The position numbers and the translations under genes are program-made. Below the pieces are notes generated by a model. The model did no database searches. It was not told the DNA's origin and saw nothing but the letters and a program-made list of their open reading frames with translations. 64,000 nt of DNA from positions 372,001 to 436,000 of the forward strand of contig NZ_GL538352.1 of the NCBI RefSeq assembly GCF_000148995.1, in the 5' to 3' direction. This document shows, one piece after another, positions 18,421-27,067 of the stretch (the first letter of the stretch is position 1; each line of letters starts with the position of its first letter). The stretch comes from Listeria grayi DSM 20601 (lineage in GTDB: Bacteria; Bacillota; Bacilli; Lactobacillales; Listeriaceae).

Positions 18421-18636
18421 ATGCAAAGTCTAGAAAAATGTGAAGCGATATTTTTCCCGACCAAAGACGGTCTGCTTAAAATATATACGTACGGCTTTAA
18501 ACCAACAGCTTCATGGGGGGAAGTATACATAATCAAAGGAGAACAAACGATATGTGTACAAGGTTTCCACCGCACGAAAATGGTTATCCGTGCAGTCAAA
18601 ATGATGAAACAAGGAATTGTCGATAAAAAAAATTGA
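18421..18636 (+). CDS. Fur-controlled small protein, 71 aa, unknown function
   Basis: This soluble protein begins MQSLEKCEAIFFPTKDGLLK and is predicted mostly beta in the first 50 residues (IYTYGFKPTASWGEVYII, TICVQGFHRTKMV), ending in a basic helix. There is no signal peptide, and two cysteines (C7, C46) are visible. AGGAAGAGGTG precedes the ATG. The near-consensus Fur box at its promoter says it is induced by iron starvation. I recall a small gene at this place in the L. monocytogenes Fur regulon (lmo1007) but cannot verify orthology here. I can assign no biochemical role. Confidence 0.8.
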   Translation: MQSLEKCEAIFFPTKDGLLKIYTYGFKPTASWGEVYIIKGEQTICVQGFHRTKMVIRAVKMMKQGIVDKKN

Positions 18637-18643
18637 ACGTTCT

Positions 18644-18716
18644 AAAACTTGAAGTCGGTCTTACTGATAGCCGAAGATGGCTATACAGCAGTCCTCATAC
18701 TTTCAAGTTTTTTCTT
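18644..18716 (+). terminator. Nested double hairpin ending in a T run
   Basis: An outer 10-bp stem AAAACTTGAA/TTCAAGTTTT encloses an inner hairpin CTGATAGCC-GAAGAT-GGCTATACAG (one bulged base), followed by TTTTTTC. It likely terminates the 71-aa gene, but is more elaborate than a plain terminator. The remainder of 18717-18891 holds the ykuJ promoter region, with a TATAAT at 18791-18796. Confidence 0.65.
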
Positions 18717-18891
18717 TGGAAAAAATTGCGTATTCTGAATTCTTTCAGATAGCTTGCGTTATACGTGCCTTATGCGCTAAAATTTGATAGTATAATGAAG
18801 TAGAACAGGCGATCTTTAAATAAGCTAGTATAAGGCTTGGGGTCTTGACTTTTATCTTAAAACGCCATTTGATTTGAGAGGAGAATGTAAT

Positions 18892-19125
18892 GTGTCTCAG
18901 TTAATGGGAATTATCCAACGTTTACATGCCATGCAGGAAGATGAAACTTCAGAAACACAATCCCGTCGTTTTGAGAAAAACGGTAATCCAGTCTGCGAAG
19001 TAAGTTTTTTCCGTGCTTCTAATTCTTTTGAAGTGGAAATTTATGCGACGAACAGTAAATATCCATTTGATGATATTGATATGACGGCAATTGAAATTTT
19101 CGAAACACTGCAAGAAAACGAGTAA
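18892..19125 (+). CDS. ykuJ: YkuJ family protein
   Basis: This 77-residue protein matches Bacillus YkuJ along its length: VSQLMGIIQRLHAMQED at the start, RFEKNGNPVCEVSFF in the middle, and the conserved end YPFDDIDMTAIEIFETLQ. Function is unknown. The start is GTG at 18892, preceded by AGAGGAG; this agrees with the usual MSQLMGII start. It begins the ykuJ-cbpB-ccpC-dapH-dapL order, but a strong terminator follows it directly. Confidence 0.9.
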   Translation: MSQLMGIIQRLHAMQEDETSETQSRRFEKNGNPVCEVSFFRASNSFEVEIYATNSKYPFDDIDMTAIEIFETLQENE

Positions 19126-19130
19126 ACGTG

Positions 19131-19161
19131 ATAACCGAGTGACCCTCGGTTATTTTTTTTG
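19131..19161 (+). terminator. ykuJ terminator
   Basis: A perfect 9-bp stem ATAACCGAG/CTCGGTTAT with loop TGACC and a run of eight T. Confidence 0.92.
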
Positions 19162-19275
19162 CTATTTTATAGGTTAATCCGATAATAAAAGTTTGTTTTA
19201 TGGTAAAATAAAGGTTAGCAGATAGATTGCTCCATATACATTTTATTATATATGAAAAGGAAGAGGGAGATTCCC

Positions 19276-19728
19276 ATGATCTCTGAACAATTTAATGATT
19301 TACTTGGAAATTCACTTGAAGAATCTATGATAACAGCAGAGAAAGTAGCACACGTCCAAATCGGCAATAATCTCGAACATGCGCTACTTGTCCTTACGAA
19401 ATGCGGTTATTCTGTCATTCCTGTCCTGGATTTTGAGTACAAACTTCACGGATTGATCAGTGCGGCAATGATCACCGATGCGATATTAGGACTTGAACGG
19501 ATCGAATATGAAAAGTTGGGAGAACTGAAAGTCGAAGAAGTGATGCAGACTGATTTCCCCATTATTGAAGATACTAGCAACAAAGAAAAAATCTTTCGTC
19601 TACTTGTGGATCAGCCATTTTTATGTGTGGTCGATCAAGTGCGCGAATTTAAGGGAATTATTACCAGACGAATCATTTTAAAACAAGTGAATCGTTTTAT
19701 CCATAGTCCAGTGGAGGGAAGTAAATGA
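19276..19728 (+). CDS. cbpB: c-di-AMP-binding CBS domain protein CbpB (DarB/YkuL)
   Basis: This 150-residue protein consists of two CBS domains. The first includes ALLVLTKCGYSVIPVLDFEYKLHGLIS (about 35-61), and the second DKIFRLLVDQPFLCVV-like residues and EFKGIITRRIILKQVNR near the end. In Listeria, Lmo1009/CbpB and in B. subtilis DarB are known c-di-AMP-binding proteins that in the nucleotide-free state interact with Rel, and in B. subtilis also with pyruvate carboxylase. Orthology rests on sequence type and gene order (ykuJ-ykuL-ccpC). The ATG at 19276 follows GAGGGAG. It overlaps ccpC through ATGA. Confidence 0.9.
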   Translation: MISEQFNDLLGNSLEESMITAEKVAHVQIGNNLEHALLVLTKCGYSVIPVLDFEYKLHGLISAAMITDAILGLERIEYEKLGELKVEEVMQTDFPIIEDTSNKEKIFRLLVDQPFLCVVDQVREFKGIITRRIILKQVNRFIHSPVEGSK

Positions 19729-20597
19729 TCGTAACAGAGTACGAACTTTTGGTTTGTTTAGCAGATGAACTCAATATGCGGAAAAGTGCAGAAAAGTTGT
19801 TTCTAAGCCAGCCTGCTTTGTCTCAGCGCCTTCAAACCATTGAAAGCCGCTGGAATACGAAGATTTTCATTCGTACGCAAAAAGGACTGCTGCTTACGCC
19901 AGAAGGAGAAGCGATCATTGCCCACGCAGGTAGCGTGATCGAACGTGAACGCGAGATCCAAGAACAGCTGGAAAGCCTGAATGGCGTTGTTCGCGGAACG
20001 TTGCGGATTGCTTGTGCAAGTGTTGCAGCACAAACATGGCTACCAAAAGTGTTGAAATTATTTACAGCCACCTATCCGAATGTGAAAATTTCTGTTATTA
20101 CTGGCTGGAGCAGTGATGTTTCTGGACAATTAGCGGCTGGAAATGTCCACATTGGAATCGTCCGAGGAAACACAAATTGGAAAAGCGTCAAAAAACTATT
20201 ATTCACCGATAAATTGGTGCTGGTCGACACGGAAATCACTTCATTAGAAGAAGTCGTACGCACGGAACGGCCGTTTATCCAATTTAGAAGTGACTCCAAC
20301 TATCATCAAGTCATCCAAGACTATTGGCAGCGGAATTTTGGAAAAACACCTCGTCAAGCAATGCTGATGGATCAAATGGAAACTTCCCGGCAGATGGCAT
20401 TAAATGGGATCGGCTTTGCGATCTTGCCTGAAGCAACGATCCAAGGGATGGAACAAAGTATCAACAAAATCGAATTGAAAGAAAAAGACGGGACTGTACT
20501 GAGCCGCGAATCCCATTTGCTTACGTACGAACAGTCACTAGAACTCCCACAAGTTGCTGCATTTTTGGAAATCACAAAAAAATTCTTGAATGAATAA
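19725..20597 (+). CDS. ccpC: LysR-family regulator CcpC
   Basis: This 290-residue LysR regulator has an N-terminal winged helix (RKSAEKLFLSQPALSQRLQTIESRW near 20-44) and a periplasmic-binding-like effector domain. By position between cbpB (ykuL) and the dap genes it corresponds to CcpC, which in B. subtilis and Listeria represses citrate synthase/aconitase genes and responds to citrate. It is translationally coupled to cbpB (ATGA). Target genes are not in the window. Confidence 0.87.
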   Translation: MIVTEYELLVCLADELNMRKSAEKLFLSQPALSQRLQTIESRWNTKIFIRTQKGLLLTPEGEAIIAHAGSVIEREREIQEQLESLNGVVRGTLRIACASVAAQTWLPKVLKLFTATYPNVKISVITGWSSDVSGQLAAGNVHIGIVRGNTNWKSVKKLLFTDKLVLVDTEITSLEEVVRTERPFIQFRSDSNYHQVIQDYWQRNFGKTPRQAMLMDQMETSRQMALNGIGFAILPEATIQGMEQSINKIELKEKDGTVLSRESHLLTYEQSLELPQVAAFLEITKKFLNE

Positions 20598-20648
20598 AGA
20601 AGCTGTGGCAAACTAAAGGGAGCCAAAATAGAAAGGGGAATATCATTT

Positions 20649-21359
20649 ATGGAACAAATGGATGCACATCAAATTATTTCATTTATTCAAAATAGTAAAA
20701 AAGCAACACCAGTGAAGGTTTATCTGAAAGGCGATCTGGAAAAAGTAACTTTTCCGGCTGAGATAAAAACATTTCTTTCAGGAAATAGCGGGACTGTTTT
20801 CGGAGAATGGAGCGTTATTTCCGAATGGCTGGAAAATAACAAAACGTACATAGCGGATTATGTGATCGAAAATGACCGCCGCAACTCGGCGATCCCCTTG
20901 CTAGATATGAAAAATATCAATGCACGGATCGAGCCGGGAGCAATCATCCGCGACCAAGTGACGATCGGCGACAATGCTGTTATCATGATGGGTGCGAGCA
21001 TCAACATCGGCTCTGTGATCGGTGAAGGAACAATGATCGATATGAACGTTGTACTAGGTGGAAGAGCAACAGTTGGTAAAAACTGTCACATTGGTGCCGG
21101 TAGTGTTTTAGCAGGTGTAGTTGAACCGCCATCCGCGCAGCCGGTTGTGATCGAAGACGATGTTGTCGTTGGGGCAAATGTAGTCGTTTTGGAAGGTGTA
21201 AAGGTTGGTAAAGGTGCAGTCGTTGCTGCAGGCGCAGTCGTAACGAAAGATGTCGAACCTTATACGGTTGTAGCTGGGATCCCGGCACGCAAATTAAAAG
21301 ACATCGATGCGAAGACATCCTCTAAAACAGAGATCATGCAGGAATTACGTCAATTATAA
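20649..21359 (+). CDS. dapH: 2,3,4,5-tetrahydropyridine-2,6-dicarboxylate N-acetyltransferase
   Basis: DapH acetylates tetrahydrodipicolinate from acetyl-CoA, the first step of the N-acetyl branch to diaminopimelate, needed for peptidoglycan and lysine. The protein has 236 residues. After an N-terminal domain ([18 protein letters not shown]), a left-handed beta-helix of hexapeptide repeats runs from about residue 90 ([19 protein letters not shown]) to 200. It includes IVLEGVKVG-type turns and ends [19 protein letters not shown] precedes the ATG. DapL follows, but a terminator-like hairpin stands between them. Confidence 0.93.
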   Translation: MEQMDAHQIISFIQNSKKATPVKVYLKGDLEKVTFPAEIKTFLSGNSGTVFGEWSVISEWLENNKTYIADYVIENDRRNSAIPLLDMKNINARIEPGAIIRDQVTIGDNAVIMMGASINIGSVIGEGTMIDMNVVLGGRATVGKNCHIGAGSVLAGVVEPPSAQPVVIEDDVVVGANVVVLEGVKVGKGAVVAAGAVVTKDVEPYTVVAGIPARKLKDIDAKTSSKTEIMQELRQL

Positions 21360-21366
21360 ACACAAA

Positions 21367-21416
21367 GATGAGTTATGAAAATGGGGAACCTTGCCATTTT
21401 CGTATCTCATTTTTTT
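21367..21416 (+). terminator. Intrinsic terminator or attenuator between dapH and dapL
   Basis: A 10-bp stem ATGAAAATGG/CCATTTTCGT (two G-T pairs at its base) extended by GATGAG/CTCAT and followed by TTTTTTT. It ends 16 bases before the dapL start, overlapping the region just upstream of its ribosome binding site. No separate dapL promoter is visible, so read-through must be considerable or regulated. Confidence 0.8.
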
Positions 21417-21432
21417 AAAAGGAGCGAGACAG

Positions 21433-22551
21433 GTGACAAACGAAGCATTTATTTCCTTGCGAAGAGAACTGCATCAGATCCCGGAACTTGGTTTCAAGGA
21501 ACAGCAAACGCAAGCACGATTACTAGCTCAAATCGAGCAATTAGATCAGTCGTTTCTGGAAGTGGCGACATGGCGGACCGGCATATTGGTAAAAGTGAAT
21601 GGCAGCAGCCCAGAAAAGACAATTGGCTATCGTACGGATATGGATGCTTTGCCGATCCAGGAGGAGACCAGTTTGCCGTTTGCCTCCAAAATGCCTGGTA
21701 ATATGCATGCTTGCGGACATGATCTACATATGAGCATTGCAATGGGCGTGCTCACATATTTCGCTACGCATCAGCCTATCCAAAATCTGGTTTTCATTTT
21801 TCAGCCGGCAGAGGAAGGTCCAGGCGGAGCGAAACCAATGCTGGAAAGTGAAGTTTTCCAAGCATTTAGACCTGACGAGATTTATGCCCTCCATATCGCT
21901 CCGGAGTATCAAGTAGGCGAGATCGCGATCAAACCGGGACTCTTGTTTGCCAATACTTCCGAATTATTTATCCAATTCAAAGGAAAAGGCGGACATGCCG
22001 CTTATCCACATTTAGCCAATGACATGGTCGTTGCAGCTAGTAGTTTCGTCACGCAGCTACAGACGATTGTCAGCCGTAATATCGATCCTATGGATAACGC
22101 CTTGATAACGATCGGAAAGATCCAGGGCGGGAGTGCTCAAAATGCAATTGCAGGAGAAGCACTACTCGAAGGGACGATCCGCACCGCCGATCCGGAAACG
22201 ATGAAGCTGATTTGGAAACGGCTGAAACAAATGGCGCGTGGCTTTGCTGAAGCATATGATTGCAGCATTGAGTTTCTTCCCGGTTCGAGCTACTATCAAG
22301 TTGCGAATTGGGAAAAAGAAACTGCGGAATTCATCCGTTTTTTGGAAACAAAATTTCCAGGCAGTTATGTGCCCGCCAAAGCTGCAATGACAGGGGAAGA
22401 TTTCGGCTACTTTTTAGCGGAGATCAAAGGAGCGATGTGCTGGCTTGGTGTTGATTCCGAATATGGTCTCCACCATGCGAAACTTGATCCGGATGAAGCA
22501 GCGATTCCTTTCGCAATCGATGTATTTACTGCGTTTTTAGCAAGTAGATGA
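21433..22551 (+). CDS. dapL: N-acetyldiaminopimelate deacetylase
   Basis: This 372-residue M20-family amidohydrolase removes acetate from N-acetyl-LL-diaminopimelate, the third dedicated step of the acetylase branch. Metal-site motifs are [14 protein letters not shown] near 60, [14 protein letters not shown] near 93-106, [12 protein letters not shown] near 128, and the late [10 protein letters not shown]. The start GTG at 21433 has AAGGAG upstream; an in-frame ATG 14 codons earlier lies within the terminator hairpin and is unlikely. Close relatives include hippurate hydrolases; the dapH neighbour decides the call. Confidence 0.9.
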   Translation: MTNEAFISLRRELHQIPELGFKEQQTQARLLAQIEQLDQSFLEVATWRTGILVKVNGSSPEKTIGYRTDMDALPIQEETSLPFASKMPGNMHACGHDLHMSIAMGVLTYFATHQPIQNLVFIFQPAEEGPGGAKPMLESEVFQAFRPDEIYALHIAPEYQVGEIAIKPGLLFANTSELFIQFKGKGGHAAYPHLANDMVVAASSFVTQLQTIVSRNIDPMDNALITIGKIQGGSAQNAIAGEALLEGTIRTADPETMKLIWKRLKQMARGFAEAYDCSIEFLPGSSYYQVANWEKETAEFIRFLETKFPGSYVPAKAAMTGEDFGYFLAEIKGAMCWLGVDSEYGLHHAKLDPDEAAIPFAIDVFTAFLASR

Positions 22552-22554
22552 TCC

Positions 22555-22586
22555 CGGCGCAAATGGTCACCAGCCTTTGCGCCTTC
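22555..22586 (+). terminator. Terminator after dapL
   Basis: A perfect 8-bp GC-rich stem GGCGCAAA/TTTGCGCC with a 12-base loop; the following T tract is weak (TTCTT). Confidence 0.6.
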
Positions 22587-22612
22587 TTACATAACGAATG
22601 AAGGGAGTATTT

Positions 22613-23638
22613 ATGAAAATCAGGTTGAAAGATATTGCCCAAATGGCACATGTATCGGAAACAACTGCTTCTTTAGTTTTGAATGACGCTCCTTCCAGAA
22701 TATCGGAAGCAAAGCGGCAGGAAATCAAAAAAATCGCAAAGGCACATGGCTATGTTCCGAATTTTGCTGCCCGCGGTCTGGCAATGAAAAAAACAAATAC
22801 AATTGGACTCATTCTTCCAGACATCACCAATCCTTACTTTGCAGCCCTCGCGAAAAAGATCGACGACGAGCTGCGCAAATATGATTACTTGACGATCGTT
22901 GTCAATACTGATGATAAAGCAGAAAGCGAACGTGATCTGATCCAGTTGCTTTTGAATCGTGGAGCGGATGCGCTGATCGTGATTGCTTCCAATGAATCCT
23001 CCGAAAATAGTGAGGCATTTGATAAATTACTCACGGCGACAGGGATCCCGGTCCTTCTGCTTGACCGAACCATTGCCAATCCCGCTTACAATCAAGTTTC
23101 CGCCGATGATGAATTGGGTGGCTTTTTAGCAACAAAACATTTGATCGAAAACGGACATAGAAAAATCGCGTGCATCACCTCGATGAAAACAGCGAATGGT
23201 AGAGAACGTCTGGCAGGTTATCGGCGCGCTATGCAGGAAGCTGATTTGCCGATCGCAGCCGATTGGGAGATCGATGCAGCATTTAAGTTTGAAGAAGGAT
23301 ACACAGCTGCTGCACCACTTGTGGAAAATAAAGCTGTTACAGCAGTTTTTGCGGCAAGCGATCTGATCGCATACGGCGTCATTAAACAAGCACAGGAAGC
23401 ACACTTGCAGATTCCAGAGGATCTTTCTCTGATTGGTTATGATAATTTAGCGTTCAGCAAAATCGTATCGATCTCGCTGACTTCGATTGATCAAAATATT
23501 GATCTATTGGGCGAAACTGCGGCTGATCTTTTGGTCAAACGGCTGACCGACAAACGGGCAAGCAAAGCAAAACAAATCAAAATCAAGCCAGTACTCATCA
23601 AAAATCAAAGTGTTAAACAAATCACCACAAGTAAGTAA
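22613..23638 (+). CDS. LacI-family repressor, RbsR-like
   Basis: The protein has 341 residues. The N-terminal LacI helix-turn-helix is RLKDIAQMAHVSETTASLVLN (residues 3-23), followed by the hinge RGLAMKKTNTIGLILPDITNPYFAALAKKID and a sugar-binding domain with LLDRT and IPEDLSLIGYDNL. Next to ribokinase and nucleoside hydrolase it is probably a ribose or nucleoside-responsive repressor. The ATG at 22613 follows GAAGGGAG. Palindromic LacI-type operators surround the promoter downstream of it, so it likely controls rihC-transporter-rbsK. Confidence 0.9.
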   Translation: MKIRLKDIAQMAHVSETTASLVLNDAPSRISEAKRQEIKKIAKAHGYVPNFAARGLAMKKTNTIGLILPDITNPYFAALAKKIDDELRKYDYLTIVVNTDDKAESERDLIQLLLNRGADALIVIASNESSENSEAFDKLLTATGIPVLLLDRTIANPAYNQVSADDELGGFLATKHLIENGHRKIACITSMKTANGRERLAGYRRAMQEADLPIAADWEIDAAFKFEEGYTAAAPLVENKAVTAVFAASDLIAYGVIKQAQEAHLQIPEDLSLIGYDNLAFSKIVSISLTSIDQNIDLLGETAADLLVKRLTDKRASKAKQIKIKPVLIKNQSVKQITTSK

Positions 23639-23648
23639 ATGCCATTTT

Positions 23649-23663
23649 TTGAAGCGCTTTCTA
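23649..23663. promoter_or_regulatory. LacI-type half-conserved operator or cre-like site
   Basis: TTGAAGCGCTTTCTA carries the AAGCGCTT core of the two stronger operators downstream and resembles a CcpA cre site with one mismatch. It lies just upstream of the -35. Confidence 0.55.
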
Positions 23664-23671
23664 AAACAGGG

Positions 23672-23700
23672 TTGACAGCGTTTTCAAAAAATGGTAGATT
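23672..23700 (+). promoter_or_regulatory. Promoter of the nucleoside-salvage operon
   Basis: TTGACA (perfect -35) - 17 bp - TAGATT. Confidence 0.82.
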
Positions 23701-23711
23701 GTTTCTAGAAA

Positions 23712-23727
23712 GATAAAGCGCTTTATC
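23712..23727. promoter_or_regulatory. Operator O1, perfect 16-bp palindrome
   Basis: GATAAAGCGCTTTATC is a perfect palindrome with the central CG typical of LacI-family operators, positioned just after the expected transcription start. Confidence 0.88.
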
Positions 23728-23741
23728 AAGTCATGTGCAGT

Positions 23742-23757
23742 GATAAAGCGCTTTACC
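23742..23757. promoter_or_regulatory. Operator O2, near-perfect palindrome
   Basis: GATAAAGCGCTTTACC differs from O1 at one base. The O1-O2 centre distance is 30 bp, about three helical turns, which favours cooperative binding on one face. Confidence 0.85.
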
Positions 23758-23777
23758 AAAAGAATAGGAGTGAAGAA

Positions 23778-24707
23778 ATGACGAATTTAACCGCACGACC
23801 AATTATTATCGATACAGATCCGGGAATCGATGATGCAGTGGCGATCGCGATCGCTTTGTACGCAGAAGAACTGGATGTCCGCTTGCTGACTACGGTTTCA
23901 GGAAATGTTTCCTTGGCAAAAGTAACCACTAATTTATTGAAATTAATGGCTTTCTTTGAAAAAGAGATCCCAGTTGCAGCTGGTGCTTATCAGCCTTTGA
24001 TGCGGGAAGTGGTAGATGCAAGTGATATTCATGGTAGTACCGGGATGGATGGTTATGATTTCCCAGCGGCGGCGGAACATTTATTGACCGGAAGGCATGC
24101 CGTGGAAGAAATGTATCATACGATCATGGCTTCGGAAGAAAAAATGACTTTAGTAGGGATCGGTCCACTTACAAACTTCGCCCTGCTATTTTCTACCTAT
24201 CCTGCTGTCAAAGAAAAAATCGCCGAGATCGTGATCATGGGCGGCTCTACCGGAAGAGGAAATAAAGGCGTGCTATCAGAATTCAATATTGCTGTTGATC
24301 CGGAAGCAGCCAAAATCGTTTTTGAAGCAGGTTTACCTATTGCTGTAGCTCCGCTTGATGTTGGCTGGAAGGCACTCGTTCTGCCAGAAGACAGCGAGAT
24401 CATCAAGACGCTTGGAAAAACCGGCGATATGATGTATCAGCTTTTTAAAAAATATCGTGGCGGCAGTTTCACGACAGGATTAAAAATGTATGATGCTTGT
24501 GCAGTTGCTTATCTGCTGGAACCTGAGATGTTTACAATTGCAGAAACGTTTGTTGGCATCGAAACGACTGGAGAATATACAGCCGGTGCTACGATCGTAG
24601 ATCTAAAAGGATACCTTGGTAAACCCGCAAATGCAAACGTTTGCATCGACGTGGATGAAGCACGTTTCAAAGCATGGATGTTAAAACGAATCAAGAATTG
24701 TATTTAG
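23778..24707 (+). CDS. Inosine-uridine-preferring nucleoside hydrolase (RihC-like)
   Basis: This 309-residue enzyme hydrolyses ribonucleosides to base plus ribose. The family fingerprint is DTDPGIDDAVAI near residue 10-21 (calcium-binding aspartates). TVSGNVSLAKVTTN, GSTGMDGYDFP, MGGSTGRGNKGVLSEFNIAVDPEAA and the late YDACAVAYLL follow. AGGAGTG precedes the ATG at 23778; the longer in-frame start lies inside operator O2. Ribokinase downstream would phosphorylate the released ribose. Confidence 0.93.
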   Translation: MTNLTARPIIIDTDPGIDDAVAIAIALYAEELDVRLLTTVSGNVSLAKVTTNLLKLMAFFEKEIPVAAGAYQPLMREVVDASDIHGSTGMDGYDFPAAAEHLLTGRHAVEEMYHTIMASEEKMTLVGIGPLTNFALLFSTYPAVKEKIAEIVIMGGSTGRGNKGVLSEFNIAVDPEAAKIVFEAGLPIAVAPLDVGWKALVLPEDSEIIKTLGKTGDMMYQLFKKYRGGSFTTGLKMYDACAVAYLLEPEMFTIAETFVGIETTGEYTAGATIVDLKGYLGKPANANVCIDVDEARFKAWMLKRIKNCI

Positions 24708-24719
24708 GGAGGAAAAGAT

Positions 24720-26108
24720 ATGGAACAAGTTTTGGTGTATGGAATAGGCGTTTTAGCCGTTGCAGCAGTCCTTTACATGTTATTAAAGAAATACGATATC
24801 AAAATCACCTTGTTAGCAGTCGGCTTGCTACTGATGTATGTGGCCGTTTTGATGGGAAAATCGATTCCAGGTGAAACTGGGTATGCGATTATTGACCCGA
24901 TCATGGCGATCGTTGAGCAGTTCAAAGCGACGTTCTCTCAAGCGGGATTGGTTATTCTGCTATTAGGTGGGTATAGTGCATATATGTCTGCAATTGGAGC
25001 AAATGATGTTACTGTATATGCTTTAACAAAACCGTTAAAAAGAGTAAAATCAACCTATGTATTGATCCCAATCGTCTTTTTACTCGGAAACTTACTATCC
25101 CTCGTTATCCCAAGTGCTTCTAATTTGGCGATCATTTTACTTGCGACTTTATATCCAGTTTTAAAGAAAGCCAATATGAGTACACTGACAGCCGCAGGGA
25201 TCATTGCAACGACAGCGACGATCATGCCGTCACCATTGGGTGCAGATAATGTTGCCGTCGCACAGCAGTTGAACATGTCAGTCACAGAATACGTGATTCA
25301 GTATCATGCGATCATCTCGATCCCGACGCTCATCATCATTGCATTTATCCACATGTTTTGGCAAAAATATTGTGATAAACGCGATCAGCTGAAAAAGCAC
25401 GAAGCAGATCACACAGAAATTGAATTAGAGGAAATCAAGCCGATAGAAGGATCTGGATTATATAAATTTGTATATGGCTTACTTCCATTATTACCGATCG
25501 TGCTTTTGATCATCGTCTTCATCAGCAATACTGTTTTTCATAGTAAATTGACAATCGGTGTAGAAGTCGTCACATTGATCAGCTTTTTAGTAGCGATCCT
25601 TGTCGAACTGATCTCCAAACGCAGAGGAAAAGAAGTACTGCAAAATACGGAAAACTTTTTCAAAGGAATGGGAAATGCGATGGGAATCGTGGCATTGCTT
25701 GTTGCAGCTTCGATTTTTGTCGCAGGATTGACATCGATCGGGATCATGCAGCAGCTTGAGAAAACGATGACGTCGTTATCTGGAGCTGGATATATTTTAC
25801 CAATCATCATGGTCTTATTCACAGCGATCATCGTCTTGATCAGCGGCAGCGGTACAGCATTATTCTATGCGATGATTCCACTAATGGTACCACTCGCGGC
25901 AGCAGCTGGAATCAGTGCGGTCATGCTTAGTATCCCAATGGGAATGGCCGGCAACTTATTGCGTGCGGTTTCGCCAGTAGCTGCAGTTATCGTCATCATC
26001 GCTGGTACAACGAAAGAAAATCCGATCAATATCGTGAAACGGACATCCGTGCCGATGATTGGCGGGACAGTGATCATGCTGATACTTTCATTTTTATTTT
26101 TACATTAA
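24720..26108 (+). CDS. DcuC-family transporter, probably nucleoside or ribose uptake
   Basis: This 462-residue protein has about 12 membrane helices. Conserved DcuC-family segments are IPSASNLAIILLATLYPVLKKA-type residues near 135, TIMPSPLGADNVAVAQQL near 165, SGSGTALFYAMIPLMVPLA near 375, and MGMAGNLLRAVSPVAAVI near 405. Characterised DcuC proteins carry C4-dicarboxylates, but the position between a nucleoside hydrolase and ribokinase suggests a nucleoside or ribose substrate. The gene starts 12 bases after rihC with AGGGAGG and is in the same operon. Substrate is inference. Confidence 0.82.
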   Translation: MEQVLVYGIGVLAVAAVLYMLLKKYDIKITLLAVGLLLMYVAVLMGKSIPGETGYAIIDPIMAIVEQFKATFSQAGLVILLLGGYSAYMSAIGANDVTVYALTKPLKRVKSTYVLIPIVFLLGNLLSLVIPSASNLAIILLATLYPVLKKANMSTLTAAGIIATTATIMPSPLGADNVAVAQQLNMSVTEYVIQYHAIISIPTLIIIAFIHMFWQKYCDKRDQLKKHEADHTEIELEEIKPIEGSGLYKFVYGLLPLLPIVLLIIVFISNTVFHSKLTIGVEVVTLISFLVAILVELISKRRGKEVLQNTENFFKGMGNAMGIVALLVAASIFVAGLTSIGIMQQLEKTMTSLSGAGYILPIIMVLFTAIIVLISGSGTALFYAMIPLMVPLAAAAGISAVMLSIPMGMAGNLLRAVSPVAAVIVIIAGTTKENPINIVKRTSVPMIGGTVIMLILSFLFLH

Positions 26109-26136
26109 ATCTTAAGTAGTAGTAAGGAGCAAATCG

Positions 26137-27048
26137 ATGGGAAAAGTTGTGGTTGTCGGAAGCCTGAATATGGATATTGTAATGAAAATCAAAGAAATGC
26201 CTAGCACGGGAGAAACAGTGCTAGCGAAAGAAACAAATTATTTATATGGAGGCAAAGGTGCGAACCAAGCCGTTGCTGCCGCCCGAATGGGAGCAGAAGT
26301 TAAAATGGTCGGAGCCGTCGGGAACGATGCATTTGGCACAAAACTCGTAGCGCAGTTGGAGAAAGAAGCGATCGACACCTCGGGAATCATCGAAAAACAG
26401 GATGTTCCCTCTGGTATGGCAGCCGTTTTCAAACTTCCTGCTGATAATGCTATTGTAGTAGCAGATGGTGCAAATGGGAAAATAACGGTAGAAGATATCA
26501 AGAAGTACAAAGAGCTGATTCAAGAAGCGGATTGCTTGCTGGTGCAGCTGGAAACACCGATCGCTGCTGTGAAAAAAGCATTGCAGTTAGCAAAAGAAGC
26601 CGATGTGTACACGATCTTGAATCCTGCACCTTTTTCAGAAGAAGCAGAGGAACTACTGGCATATGCAGATCTGATCACGCCAAATGAAACGGAATTCGCT
26701 CAGCTTTTAGGTTGCTCAGAGATAGAAGATAGCGAGTTAGAACAAAAAATGATAAAATGGACAGAGCAATATGACAGCCAATTAGTTTTGACGTTAGGCA
26801 AAGAAGGTGTTGCCTATATCGAACAAGGCAAACTCGTCAAAATCCCATCCAGACAAGTAAAAGCAGAAGACACGACTGGCGCAGGAGATACATTTAACGG
26901 TATCCTTGCACAAATGCTGAGTGAGAAAGCAGCTCTAAGAGAAGCGATTCAAATCGCAAACATCGGTGCTTCGATCGCCGTTCAAAAAGTCGGTGCTCAA
27001 ACGGGGATGCCTACAGCTCAAGAAGTTTTGGAAGTGAAGAATAAATAA
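26137..27048 (+). CDS. rbsK: Ribokinase
   Basis: This 303-residue PfkB-family kinase phosphorylates ribose at O5, feeding the pentose phosphate pathway. Motifs are VVVGSLNMDIVMKI at the start, GGKGANQAVAAARMGA near residue 40-55, and the anion-hole/catalytic base motif DTTGAGDTFNGILA near 247-260. AAGGAG precedes the ATG. It is the third gene after the palindromic operators. Together with the hydrolase it completes nucleoside to ribose-5-phosphate conversion. Confidence 0.95.
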   Translation: MGKVVVVGSLNMDIVMKIKEMPSTGETVLAKETNYLYGGKGANQAVAAARMGAEVKMVGAVGNDAFGTKLVAQLEKEAIDTSGIIEKQDVPSGMAAVFKLPADNAIVVADGANGKITVEDIKKYKELIQEADCLLVQLETPIAAVKKALQLAKEADVYTILNPAPFSEEAEELLAYADLITPNETEFAQLLGCSEIEDSELEQKMIKWTEQYDSQLVLTLGKEGVAYIEQGKLVKIPSRQVKAEDTTGAGDTFNGILAQMLSEKAALREAIQIANIGASIAVQKVGAQTGMPTAQEVLEVKNK

Positions 27049-27067
27049 AGCGAAAGGAGGAAACAAC

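Noticed and set aside
23712-23757. The two palindromes read as CcpA cre sites
   Set aside because: They lack the conserved TG...CA outer positions of cre; symmetry and placement fit a dedicated LacI-family operator better.
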